NCBI GenBank assembly: GCA_027028625.1
Contig: JALVIH010000016.1
Span: 1-37,133, forward strand
Origin: a bacterium
GTDB lineage: Bacteria; Patescibacteriota; Microgenomatia; JAADGY01
Length of the DNA stretch: 37,133 nucleotides
Reading direction: 5' to 3'
Numbering within the stretch: the stretch's first letter is position 1; each line of letters opens with the position of its first letter. A program made the translations under genes and the position numbers. Shown piece after piece: positions 8,035-16,008 of this stretch. Below the pieces are notes generated by a model. It was not told the DNA's origin, ran no database searches, and was given only the letters and a program-made list of their open reading frames with translations.

Positions 8035-10671
8035 ATGTTGTGTGACAAGTGTGGCCTAAGAGAAGCAACAACAAAAGTTACTATTATCAAAAACGGCAAG
8101 CGGCAAACTCTCCACCTTTGCCCTGTTTGCGCTGCAGAAATGAGAGGAGACTATAATTCGTTCGGTGGTTTTTCTCTTTTTGACGACTTCTTTAACGACC
8201 TATTTAATGATCAATTTTCCAATTTAGAACCAGGACTAGGGGGAGAACAACCTGCTCATCAAGTCCGGCGGATAGATATTACCGAGTACTTCTCCGAGTC
8301 AACTAAACGAGCTATTACCCAGGCAGTGGAAACAGCTCAAAAGTATGGTTCAAAGATGCTCAATACAGAACATCTTCTTTTAGCTCTTCTCAACGATGAG
8401 GTTGTTCAGGAAGTTCTTAAAGCCGCTAAAAGTGATCCAGATACTTTAAGGACGTTGGTTGAAGAGGAGTTAGAAAAAACTAAAAAAGAATCCCTAAGTG
8501 AAAAAGAAGTTCCTGAACCTTCACCTCGAACTAAACTTGTTTTTGAATTAGCCTTTCAGGAATCTCAAGAACTAGGTAAATCCTACGTCGGACCAGAACA
8601 TCTCCTTTTAGCCCTCATTCGGGAAGGAGAAGGTCTAGCCGCCCAAATACTTCGTCAAGCGGGACTAAATCACACCAAATTGCGAACGGCTATTCTCAAA
8701 AAGGTAGGAAAAGAGGGAAAAATTAAAACAACCTCTAACACCCCCACATTGGACAAATATTCTCGTGATTTAACTGCTGAAGCCAAGCAAGGAAAATTAG
8801 ATCCAGTCATCGGCCGAGAGGAAGAAATTGAAACAGTAATAGAGATCCTATCGCGACGGACTAAAAATAATCCTGTCTTAGTTGGAGAACCTGGAGTTGG
8901 AAAAACAGCCATTGTTGAAGGATTGGCACAACGAATAGTTCAAGGGGATGTCCCAGAAACTTTGCAAGACAAACGGGTAGTTGCTCTTGATGTGGGAAGT
9001 ATTGTGGCTGGAACCAAGTACCGGGGTGAATTTGAAGAAAGATTTAAGAAGATATTAGATGAAATAACTAAAAACTCAGATAAGTTAATTGTCTTTATCG
9101 ATGAGATTCACACATTAGTAGGAGCAGGAGGAGCTGAAGGAGCTGTCAATGCTTCAAATATGATTAAACCTGCATTAGCCCGTGGAGACCTCCATTTAAT
9201 TGGAGCTACAACTCTAGATGAATATCGAAAATATATAGAAAAAGATGCTGCTTTAGAACGCCGCTTTCAAATGGTCCTAGTAAAAGAACCAACAGTTGAA
9301 CAAACCATCGAGATTTTAAGAGGGCTTAAGGATAAATATGAAGCCCATCACCGGGTCAAGATAGATGACAAAGCATTAGTTGCTGCAGCCGAACTGTCCG
9401 ACCGCTACATACAATCTCGTTACTTACCTGACAAAGCTATTGATTTGATAGACCAAGCAGCAGCTATGGTTCGTTTACGCTTTACCACTAAACCACATGA
9501 GATAAGAGAGCTTGATAAAAAGCTTAGCCAACTAAAAAGAGAACAGGAATCAGCAACTTCAGCTAGAGATTACGGTCGAGCGGATGAACTGAAGCAAAAA
9601 ATTAAAAAACTAGAAGATGAAAAGAAAACATCCGAAGCCAAATGGCAGAAAGAAAAAGGAACTGACACTCCGGTGGTAACAGTAGAAGATATAGCTACAA
9701 TTGTTTCCAAGCTAACCGGCATCCCAGTTAAGGAATTAACTAAAGAAGAAAAAGAAAAACTTCTCAAATTAGAAGAAACTATGCATAAAAGAATTATTGG
9801 ACAGGATGAAGCGGTAAGAGCAGTAGCCGAAGCTATCCGTAGAGCTCGAGCCGGACTCAAGGATCCCAACCGGCCTATTGGTTCCTTTTTATTCTTAGGA
9901 CCAACTGGGGTAGGAAAAACAGAGTTGGCTAAAACCCTAGCCGAGGTTCTCTTCGGTTCTGAAGATCATATGATTCGTATTGATATGAGTGAGTTTATGG
10001 AAAAACATACCGTCTCTCGGCTTATTGGGGCTCCTCCAGGATATGTAGGTTACGAAGAAGGAGGAAAATTAACCGAGGCTGTAAGAAGACAACCTTATGC
10101 CGTTATTCTTCTGGACGAAATCGAAAAAGCCCATTCGGATGTTTTTAATATTCTTCTCCAAATTTTGGATGATGGCCGCTTAACTGATAGCAAAGGAAGG
10201 ACGGTGGATTTTAAAAACACAATAATCATAGCCACTTCCAACTTGGGATCTTCCTTAATTCAAGAATATGCGGATAAACCAGAGAAATTTGATGAGTTAA
10301 AGGATAAACTTATGGATTTACTAAAATCATACTTCCGGCCAGAATTCCTTAATAGAATTGATGAGATAATTGTCTTTCATGCTCTCACTCAGTCGCAGGT
10401 TCAAGAAATTGTTAAGCTCCTTTTAGAAAGAACTAAACGCCTTCTTCATAGCCAAGGCATAAAACTAGAAGTGAGTGAGAAAGCTATTCAGGCTTTGGCT
10501 AAAGAAGGATTTGACCCGACTTTTGGAGCTCGCCCCCTTAAACGAGTGATTCAAAAAGAAATAGAGAACGCTATCTCTGAAAAACTAATAAAGGGGGAGT
10601 TTAAAAAAGGAGATACCATTCTTGTTGACTACGACGAGAAAAAACAAAAATATCTCTTTCAGAAAAAATAA
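8035..10671 (+). CDS. ClpC/ClpE-like AAA+ ATPase with N-terminal zinc finger; ClpP loop absent
   Basis: 878 residues, a HSP100 unfoldase. The N-terminus has a four-cysteine zinc finger (Cys3, Cys6, Cys29, Cys32) like that of ClpE and McsA. Two Clp_N repeats follow (about 80-225). AAA1 has Walker [10 protein letters not shown] at 284-292 and Walker B VFIDEIH. The middle segment is short and UVR-like ([15 protein letters not shown]), as in ClpC/ClpE and unlike the long ClpB coiled coil. AAA2 has Walker [10 protein letters not shown] at 622-630, Walker [11 protein letters not shown] and [12 protein letters not shown]. Between TSNLG and FRPEF, where ClpC carries an [ILV]GF loop that docks on ClpP, the sequence is ClpB-like and has no such tripeptide. 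The gene is controlled by CIRCE and a sigma-70 promoter. The family is certain; whether it works with ClpP is doubtful. Confidence 0.93.
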   Translation: MLCDKCGLREATTKVTIIKNGKRQTLHLCPVCAAEMRGDYNSFGGFSLFDDFFNDLFNDQFSNLEPGLGGEQPAHQVRRIDITEYFSESTKRAITQAVETAQKYGSKMLNTEHLLLALLNDEVVQEVLKAAKSDPDTLRTLVEEELEKTKKESLSEKEVPEPSPRTKLVFELAFQESQELGKSYVGPEHLLLALIREGEGLAAQILRQAGLNHTKLRTAILKKVGKEGKIKTTSNTPTLDKYSRDLTAEAKQGKLDPVIGREEEIETVIEILSRRTKNNPVLVGEPGVGKTAIVEGLAQRIVQGDVPETLQDKRVVALDVGSIVAGTKYRGEFEERFKKILDEITKNSDKLIVFIDEIHTLVGAGGAEGAVNASNMIKPALARGDLHLIGATTLDEYRKYIEKDAALERRFQMVLVKEPTVEQTIEILRGLKDKYEAHHRVKIDDKALVAAAELSDRYIQSRYLPDKAIDLIDQAAAMVRLRFTTKPHEIRELDKKLSQLKREQESATSARDYGRADELKQKIKKLEDEKKTSEAKWQKEKGTDTPVVTVEDIATIVSKLTGIPVKELTKEEKEKLLKLEETMHKRIIGQDEAVRAVAEAIRRARAGLKDPNRPIGSFLFLGPTGVGKTELAKTLAEVLFGSEDHMIRIDMSEFMEKHTVSRLIGAPPGYVGYEEGGKLTEAVRRQPYAVILLDEIEKAHSDVFNILLQILDDGRLTDSKGRTVDFKNTIIIATSNLGSSLIQEYADKPEKFDELKDKLMDLLKSYFRPEFLNRIDEIIVFHALTQSQVQEIVKLLLERTKRLLHSQGIKLEVSEKAIQALAKEGFDPTFGARPLKRVIQKEIENAISEKLIKGEFKKGDTILVDYDEKKQKYLFQKK

Positions 10672-10684
10672 CTTCGCCTTTTAA

Positions 10685-10721
10685 TTTATTTGGCAGAAGA
10701 TTTTTTCTTCCGCCAAATAAA
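10685..10721. terminator. Bidirectional terminator-like hairpin between convergent genes
   Basis: Left arm TTTATTTGGC (10685-10694) and GAAGA (10696-10700) pair with TCTTC (10706-10710) and GCCAAATAAA (10712-10721) around a T5 loop, with one A-C mismatch: 15 pairs. It sits 14 bases after the Clp stop and covers the last codons of the convergent transferase, so the arms also encode the basic C-terminus. A/T-rich arms serve as U-tract on either strand. Confidence 0.65.
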
Positions 10722-11879
10722 TTTGTTATAGATAAAATAATTAGCGGGGACAGTAAAAAGAATAATCGCCAGAACTAAAATCAGCTGGCGGTACTCGTCC
10801 CCCAAAAGAGCTGTTCCGCAACCAATAATTAAGGAGGGAACTAAAATCCCGGTGGTAAACGAGGTTAAATTAAACTTAATGAACTGAACCAAAATATGTC
10901 GCCAGTGACTCAACTGGCGATCGGCGAAGGTCCAAAGGTTATTGAAAATAAAATTGGAGATTATTGACAGTTCAGCTGCTACCGAGTTAGCCAAAAAATT
11001 CCGCCACCCCACACTTAGCTGTGGCCAACTATTTTTAAAAACTGCTGAAAAAAAAGCCAAACCAAAAAAATTAACTAAAAATCCCAAAAAACCAACTAAA
11101 GCAAAGCGATAAAAACGGGGTGGGTTTTTAATAACATCAGAAACAAGATAAAGAAGAGTATTCACAATATACTCTGGTCCAAGTTTCGATTTTCCAAAAC
11201 GGCGATCAGTAAAAACAAGCGGTACCGAAACAACTTTATAGCCTCTTTGAAGGGCTTTATTCAAAAAAGCTATCTGCCAAGTATAGCCATTAAATCGTTT
11301 CTCCTTCATCTCATTTCTAATTGCTTTAAACACCTTACTTTTTATCGCTCGATAACCAGTAGTCCAATCTCTAACCCACCAATTAAAAAGGAATAAGGAA
11401 ACAATAAAATTCCCTAAAAAGGAAAGAAACTTCCGCTTTAATCCCCATTTATCTGGGATAGATCCGCCTTTTATATATCTATTACCGATAACTACATCTC
11501 CTTCTTTTACCTTTTCGAGAAGAAGAGGAATCAACTTAGGATCATGAGAAAGATCCGCATCCATCTGAATAAATACATCAACTTGAGGATCTTTATCCAA
11601 AAGATAACTCATTCCTCGGTAATAGGCCTTGCCTAACCCTTCTTTTTTCCCTTGAATTAGTTCTAAATCTGGATATTTTTTCATCATCTTCTTAACCACA
11701 TTGGCGGTTCCATCAGGAGAATAATCATCTATTACCAATACCTTTAATTGCCAGTCCTTTATTTGAGGAAACACTTTTTCAAAAAGAAATGGAATTAATT
11801 TACCTAAATTATCTTTTTCATTGTAAGTAGCCAGCAGAATAACAGCTCGAGGTTTTCTAGTCTCAGTAACCATTTTCAT
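10686..11879 (-). CDS. Polyprenyl-phosphate hexosyltransferase (DPM1-like GT2) fused to GtrA domain
   Basis: 397 residues. Residues 1-245 are a GT2 domain of the dolichol/polyprenyl-phosphate-mannosyl synthase class: ILLATYNEKDNL, VLVIDDYSPDGT, QMDADLSHDP and the acceptor-loop block RYIKGGSIPDKWGLKRKF. Residues 255-390 form a four-helix GtrA-like membrane domain starting FALVGFLGFLVNFFGL. The expected product is a membrane-attached hexose-phosphopolyprenol made on the cytosolic side; GtrA-like domains are thought to help flip or position such carriers. It is the last gene of the long nucleotide-sugar run, coupled to the upstream epimerase-family gene by an ATGA overlap. ATG 11879 and an in-frame ATG two codons later are both possible starts. 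The donor could be GDP-mannose or a UDP-sugar made by the neighbours. Confidence 0.88.
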   Translation of the reverse strand: MKMVTETRKPRAVILLATYNEKDNLGKLIPFLFEKVFPQIKDWQLKVLVIDDYSPDGTANVVKKMMKKYPDLELIQGKKEGLGKAYYRGMSYLLDKDPQVDVFIQMDADLSHDPKLIPLLLEKVKEGDVVIGNRYIKGGSIPDKWGLKRKFLSFLGNFIVSLFLFNWWVRDWTTGYRAIKSKVFKAIRNEMKEKRFNGYTWQIAFLNKALQRGYKVVSVPLVFTDRRFGKSKLGPEYIVNTLLYLVSDVIKNPPRFYRFALVGFLGFLVNFFGLAFFSAVFKNSWPQLSVGWRNFLANSVAAELSIISNFIFNNLWTFADRQLSHWRHILVQFIKFNLTSFTTGILVPSLIIGCGTALLGDEYRQLILVLAIILFTVPANYFIYNKFIWRKKKSSAK

Positions 11880-12832
11880 TTTTCAAAATACCTTAAAGTT
11901 CTTTTTAGTCCTTCAATCAACTCCACCGTTGGTTGATAATGTAATAATTTTCTTGCCTTAGTTAAAACCGGTCGGCGGCGTTTAGGATCATCCTTGTGGG
12001 GAAGAGGCAGGTAGCGACGTTCCAATTTCTGATTTAAAATTGTCTCTAAGGTTACAGCTAATTCATTAATAGAAATTTCTTCATCATTGCCTAAATTAAT
12101 AGTTTCCCCATCGAGGCCGTCTTGGAGCAACATCTTAATTAACCCCTTCACTAAATCATCAACATAACAAAAAGAACGAGTTTGTTTACCATCTCCATAA
12201 ATAGGCAAAGGTTTATTTCTAAGAACAGCTTGAATGAAATTAGTAATTACCCGCCCATCATTCAATCTCATCCGTGGACCATAGGTATTAAAAATACGGA
12301 CAATCCGGGTATCCAAATGATACTTTCGGTGGTACAAAGCAACATAGGTCTCCCCTAATCGCTTAGCTTCATCATAAACTGATCGGCTACCTTGGGGGTT
12401 TACATTCCCCCAGTAGCCTTCTGGTTGGGGATGAACGAGAGGGTCACCATATACCTCACTCGTTGAAGCAAAAAGGAAACGGCTAGAAAATTCTTTGGCT
12501 ATCTTAAGTAATCGATGAGTGCCCAGGGTATTTACTGAAATAATGGCTTCAGGAATTCTCTCAAAATCTACCGGCGAAGCAGGCGAGGCTAAATGAGCTA
12601 TAGCCTTAATTTTATAACTTTCCAATTGATCAAATTTTAAATCCTCAACTCGCCCTTCTATAAAAAGAAAACGAGGTGAGTTCATAAGATGCTTGATATT
12701 CACCAATTGACCAGTAATCAAATTATCAACTCCAATAACTAAGAAGTCTTTCTCAATTAAAGCATCTACCAGATGCGAGCCAATGAAACCAGCCGCCCCA
12801 GTAACTAAAATAGCACTTTTAGTTTCTCTCAT
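11876..12832 (-). CDS. UDP-glucuronate decarboxylase-like SDR (UDP-xylose synthase)
   Basis: 318 residues of the extended short-chain dehydrogenase family. It shows the NAD-binding VTGAAGFIGSHLVDALI, the HLASPASPVDFERIP segment that is characteristic of UDP-glucuronate decarboxylases, FASTSEVYGDP, catalytic YDEAKRLGE (Tyr-x3-Lys), FNTYGPRMRLNDGRV and YGDGKQTRSFCYVDDLV. UXS enzymes oxidise UDP-GlcA at C4, decarboxylate it and reduce the product to UDP-xylose. Its substrate is made by the UDP-glucose dehydrogenase encoded at 13821-15110 in the same run, which supports the call. The ATG overlaps the upstream Gmd-family gene by 14 bases. Related activities (UDP-GlcA 4-epimerase, dTDP-glucose dehydratase) are less likely because of the SPASP motif. 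Confidence 0.85.
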   Translation of the reverse strand: MRETKSAILVTGAAGFIGSHLVDALIEKDFLVIGVDNLITGQLVNIKHLMNSPRFLFIEGRVEDLKFDQLESYKIKAIAHLASPASPVDFERIPEAIISVNTLGTHRLLKIAKEFSSRFLFASTSEVYGDPLVHPQPEGYWGNVNPQGSRSVYDEAKRLGETYVALYHRKYHLDTRIVRIFNTYGPRMRLNDGRVITNFIQAVLRNKPLPIYGDGKQTRSFCYVDDLVKGLIKMLLQDGLDGETINLGNDEEISINELAVTLETILNQKLERRYLPLPHKDDPKRRRPVLTKARKLLHYQPTVELIEGLKRTLRYFEK

Positions 12833-13802
12833 TTAATTTAGCTTCTATAATCCTAACTAACATCTCTTTAAAGTCAAGACTAGGCTTCCATTTTAGCAGT
12901 TTTTTAGTCTCTCTAATATCTCCATAAAACTCCTCAGCCTCATTTGGTCTAACTAGTTGGGGGGCAATATGAATATATTTTTGCCAATCACCTAACTTTA
13001 AGTACTCAAACACTATATCTAGCACCTCAGTTAATTTATGAGCTTGACCAGTGGCAATAATTACATCCTTGGGGTTGTTTTGTTGGAGACTCAACCACAT
13101 AGCTCGGACAAAATCCGGGGCCCAACCCCAGTCACGAGCCACATTTAAGTTACCTAGCTCGATAAAGTCTCTCTCACCTTTCTTAATCTCAATTGCCTGG
13201 CTAATAATTTTAGGAATTACAAAGTGATTAGGTCTCCGAGGAGACTCGTGGTTAAAGAGAATGCCATTAACAGTATACAGCCGATAATAATTCCGATAAA
13301 ATCTGGTCCAGAAAAAAGCAGCTGCTTTACTTATTCCATAAGGTTCCTCAGGTTTTATTCGAGAGGACAAACCTAAAGGCATCTTTTGAGTTCTATCAAA
13401 AATATAAGCACTAGTAGCCTGGAAAAATTTAGTTGACAATTTATTTTCAACTAAAAAATTAAGGAGAAAAGAAACACTATCCTCATTAACTTTCTTAACC
13501 TTAAGAGCAGCACCAGCTGCGGTAGGAACAAAGGTGATAGCTGCCAAGTTGTAGATCTCATCATAGAAATCCTGTTTCAACACTTCTGTAAAGGTTTGCT
13601 CATCGGTTACATCCAAAGGTACAAAATCAACTTTTCCTTTTAAGGGGATTAAATATGAGGGCATCTTTGCTCGAGGATAATAAGTGGCCGTTACTTGATA
13701 ACCTTTTTCTACTAAAAGCTCAACTAAATATGATCCATCTTGGCCAAAACTTCCGGTAACTAAAGCCTTTTTCTTAAATTTCTTAGCTTCCGCAAAATCC
13801 AT
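12819..13802 (-). CDS. GDP-mannose 4,6-dehydratase family SDR with altered active site
   Basis: 327 residues. Gmd-like blocks are KKALVTGSFGQDGSYLVELL at the N-terminus, ILFNHESPRR, the RDWGWAPDFVRAMWLSLQQ segment and PYGISKAAAFFW with the catalytic Tyr-x3-Lys. In Gmd the strand before this Tyr reads QASTSELYG, supplying Thr and the Glu base needed for dehydration; here the aligned stretch is QATSAYIFD, so the Glu position holds Tyr. The protein may therefore reduce, epimerise or decarboxylate instead of dehydrate. A possible -10 (TAAAAT, 13808-13813) lies five bases before the ATG in the short gap after ugd, but read-through from ugd is equally possible. The likely substrate class is a GDP-hexose. 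Confidence 0.8.
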   Translation of the reverse strand: MDFAEAKKFKKKALVTGSFGQDGSYLVELLVEKGYQVTATYYPRAKMPSYLIPLKGKVDFVPLDVTDEQTFTEVLKQDFYDEIYNLAAITFVPTAAGAALKVKKVNEDSVSFLLNFLVENKLSTKFFQATSAYIFDRTQKMPLGLSSRIKPEEPYGISKAAAFFWTRFYRNYYRLYTVNGILFNHESPRRPNHFVIPKIISQAIEIKKGERDFIELGNLNVARDWGWAPDFVRAMWLSLQQNNPKDVIIATGQAHKLTEVLDIVFEYLKLGDWQKYIHIAPQLVRPNEAEEFYGDIRETKKLLKWKPSLDFKEMLVRIIEAKLNERN

Positions 13803-13820
13803 ATCCTATTTTAACCCACT

Positions 13821-15110
13821 TTAACGACCAAGGCCGATGTAGTGGAAACCAGCTAGTTTAACTTTAGTCGGATTTAGAATATTCCGACCATCAAAAATGT
13901 ATCTAACCTTAGAAATACGTTTTAACTCTTCCAGGTCTAACTCTTTGAACTCATTCCACTCAGTAGCAATAACTAAAACCTCCGTTTGTTTAGCCACTTC
14001 CTGCCAGCTCGAAGCGTAATTAATATTTAACTCAGGAAAAAATTTCCTTACATTAGCTATGGCCAAGGGGTCATAAGCATATACTTCTGCTTCCTCTTTT
14101 AAGAGTTTTCTAATTAAAACCAAGGCTCTGGATTGGCGGATGTCATCAGTATTCCCCTTAAAGGCTAAACCCAAAACCCCTACCTTCTTATTCTGAAGAT
14201 GACCTAAGTGTTTCTTAATCTTGTCTATAAAATAATCAACTTGGGTAGTATTAGTTTTGTGGGCTCCAGCAATAACCGCCAGCTCCACTTTCTTTTTCTT
14301 AGCAAAGGCTAAGATTGCCTTTACATCCTTTGGAAAACAACTCCCTCCATATCCTATCCCAGGATGGAGAAAAGCCTTTCCAATCCGTTTATCCTCACCT
14401 ACTCCTTCCATAACCTGCATAACATCAGCTCCATAAGCATCACACAAGCGAGCTATTTCGTTAGCATAGGAGATTTTACTAGCTAAAAAGGAGTTAGCTG
14501 CATACTTAATAAGCTGGGCTGAAACTACATCAGTGAGAATACGCTTTCCATTGATAGGACGATGAAGATCCAGCAAAACATCTTGGGCATATCTCTCATC
14601 TGTTCCTATTACCACTCGGTCAGGATGAAGAGTATCTTCCAAAGCACTTCCTTCCCTTAAAAATTCGGGTACACTGGCTAAGTAATACTTAACTTTAGTC
14701 AACTTATCTATAATTTTCTTAACCTCCAGATGCGTTCCAGGAGGAACGGTACTCTTAATAACTACCACCGCTTTATCGGTCAAAAAGGGGGCTAGAGATT
14801 CTGCTGCTGCAAAGACATAACTTAAATCAGCCTCACCTTTTTCGTTAGAAGGCGTACCAACACAAATAAAAATTACCTCAGCTGAAGGAATTGCTTGTGA
14901 ATAATCAGTAGTAAAAACCAACCGCCCTGCCTTCTGGTTCCTTATAAGTAGATCAGAAAGGCCAGGTTCATAGAACGGTGTTTGACCTTTTTGTAAAGTC
15001 TTAATTTTTTTCTCATCAATATCTACCCCAATTACCTGATTACCAAAATCAGCTAGAATAGCCGCCGTTACTAAACCAACATAGCCAGTACCAATAACTG
15101 CAACTTTCAT
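13821..15110 (-). CDS. ugd: UDP-glucose 6-dehydrogenase
   Basis: 429 residues, normal length for the single-polypeptide bacterial enzyme. Visible signatures are the Rossmann MKVAVIGTGYVGLVTAAILA, VIFICVGTPSNEKGEADLSYV, KSTVPPGT, VPEFLREGSALEDTLHPDRVVIG (split by the family-conserved EFLREG), the central Lys/Asn helix LIKYAANSFLASKISYANEI and the catalytic cysteine in GIGYGGSCFPKD. It converts UDP-glucose and 2 NAD+ to UDP-glucuronate, the precursor for the decarboxylase-like enzyme encoded two genes downstream. One base separates its ATG from the stop of the SAM-hydrolase-family gene, with no Shine-Dalgarno sequence. Assignment is firm. Confidence 0.95.
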   Translation of the reverse strand: MKVAVIGTGYVGLVTAAILADFGNQVIGVDIDEKKIKTLQKGQTPFYEPGLSDLLIRNQKAGRLVFTTDYSQAIPSAEVIFICVGTPSNEKGEADLSYVFAAAESLAPFLTDKAVVVIKSTVPPGTHLEVKKIIDKLTKVKYYLASVPEFLREGSALEDTLHPDRVVIGTDERYAQDVLLDLHRPINGKRILTDVVSAQLIKYAANSFLASKISYANEIARLCDAYGADVMQVMEGVGEDKRIGKAFLHPGIGYGGSCFPKDVKAILAFAKKKKVELAVIAGAHKTNTTQVDYFIDKIKKHLGHLQNKKVGVLGLAFKGNTDDIRQSRALVLIRKLLKEEAEVYAYDPLAIANVRKFFPELNINYASSWQEVAKQTEVLVIATEWNEFKELDLEELKRISKVRYIFDGRNILNPTKVKLAGFHYIGLGR

Positions 15111-15111
15111 C

Positions 15112-15888
15112 TTAACTTAAAAAATCAATATCACTTTCAACTGGAGGTTTATGAAAGGCCAAAAAGGCACTTCCACCTCGTAAAAAAACCTCCATAAAGG
15201 GATTATCAAAACCTGATGAACCAGGAGCAAAAGCTAATTCACCGTCCTGCACCGAGAAGCTACCATCTGTGAAGATAGCCGTTAATACAACATTATTAAC
15301 TTGGACCTTTATCTTTTGACCCAAGCTGTACTTACCTTTGATCTGATTAAACCTAATAGTGGTTTTTAAGTTACCATAACCATCAATGTGAACCACTTTA
15401 TTTCGAGGTAACTCAGGAATATTTTCTATCTCTACTCTTCGACCAATAACCTCCCTATCTCCCTCAATAATCTTAACTACAGCTTGTGGAAAAAAATCTC
15501 TCGATCTGAACTGGGAACCACGATTAGCTACGTTAACAAAATTAAAACTACTAAGGTAAGGTTTAACAAAAGAAAAGGCATAACCAGCATTAACTGCTAC
15601 TACTCGAACTCCATTCTTCAGCTGACCATACATTAGCTTTTCACCCTCATTGTTAGCTCTCTTTTCCTTTTTATCTTTTCGAGGAGCTGTATTGGCATAA
15701 ATTAACATCCTTTCCGGATGCTTATTTAAGGCATACTGGTAAATCCAAAAACCCGTATTGAGAGTGGAAAAGGCAGGCACCGATGTCGGATAAATATCTA
15801 AATCAGCTCGTAGGCTTTTCAGTCTCTGAATAACCTCTCCAAAAGCAGGATCTCCATTTCCATAATCAGCAATTAAATGAATGAACAT
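15112..15888 (-). CDS. SAM hydroxide adenosyltransferase (DUF62) family protein, likely non-canonical
   Basis: 258 residues matching the two-domain DUF62/SAM-hydrolase fold: N-terminal HLIADYGNGDPAFGEVIQRL corresponds to the TDFG-x-x-D-x-Y-V motif, GSQFRSRDFFPQAV to the STFHGRDIFAP-A motif, and a C-terminal beta-barrel domain begins at VVHIDGYGNLKTTI. Canonical members hydrolyse S-adenosylmethionine to adenosine and methionine using an Asp/Arg/His set. Here the region of the VDPGVG motif reads YANTAPRKD and the His of FHGRD is Arg, so the reaction may be lost or changed. It lies between tRNA-Cys and ugd, behind a -10 box eight bases before ATG. Confidence 0.78.
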   Translation of the reverse strand: MFIHLIADYGNGDPAFGEVIQRLKSLRADLDIYPTSVPAFSTLNTGFWIYQYALNKHPERMLIYANTAPRKDKKEKRANNEGEKLMYGQLKNGVRVVAVNAGYAFSFVKPYLSSFNFVNVANRGSQFRSRDFFPQAVVKIIEGDREVIGRRVEIENIPELPRNKVVHIDGYGNLKTTIRFNQIKGKYSLGQKIKVQVNNVVLTAIFTDGSFSVQDGELAFAPGSSGFDNPFMEVFLRGGSAFLAFHKPPVESDIDFLS

Positions 15889-15896
15889 ACTTTATT

Positions 15897-15902
15897 ATTT
15901 TA
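15897..15902 (-). promoter_or_regulatory. Putative -10 box for SAM-hydrolase-family / ugd unit
   Basis: TAAAAT on the minus strand, eight bases before ATG 15888, preceded directly by TG. It lies in the 30-base gap after tRNA-Cys, so initiation would give an essentially leaderless mRNA. No Shine-Dalgarno sequence is present. Read-through from the tRNA is the alternative. Confidence 0.4.
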
Positions 15903-15918
15903 CACTAGAAGCAAAATG

Positions 15919-15989
15919 AGGCCTGGGCGGGATTTGCACCCGCGTAAACGGTTTTGCAGACCGCTACCTAGCTCCTCGGTCACCAGGCC
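15919..15989 (-). tRNA. tRNA-Cys (GCA)
   Basis: A complete cloverleaf on the minus strand: acceptor GGCCTGG/CCAGGCC, discriminator U, D-stem ACC/GGT, anticodon stem GCGGT/ACCGT with loop CTGCAAA giving anticodon GCA, and T-stem GCGGG/CCCGC. The discriminator U73 is the identity base expected for cysteine. The 3' CCA is not encoded (CAT follows), so it must be added after transcription. The T-loop is TGCAAAT, with G at position 55, where nearly all elongator tRNAs have U. It lies between galE and the SAM-hydrolase-family gene on the same strand. Confidence 0.95.
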
Positions 15990-16008
15990 TTTCTCTAATT
16001 ATAACCTA

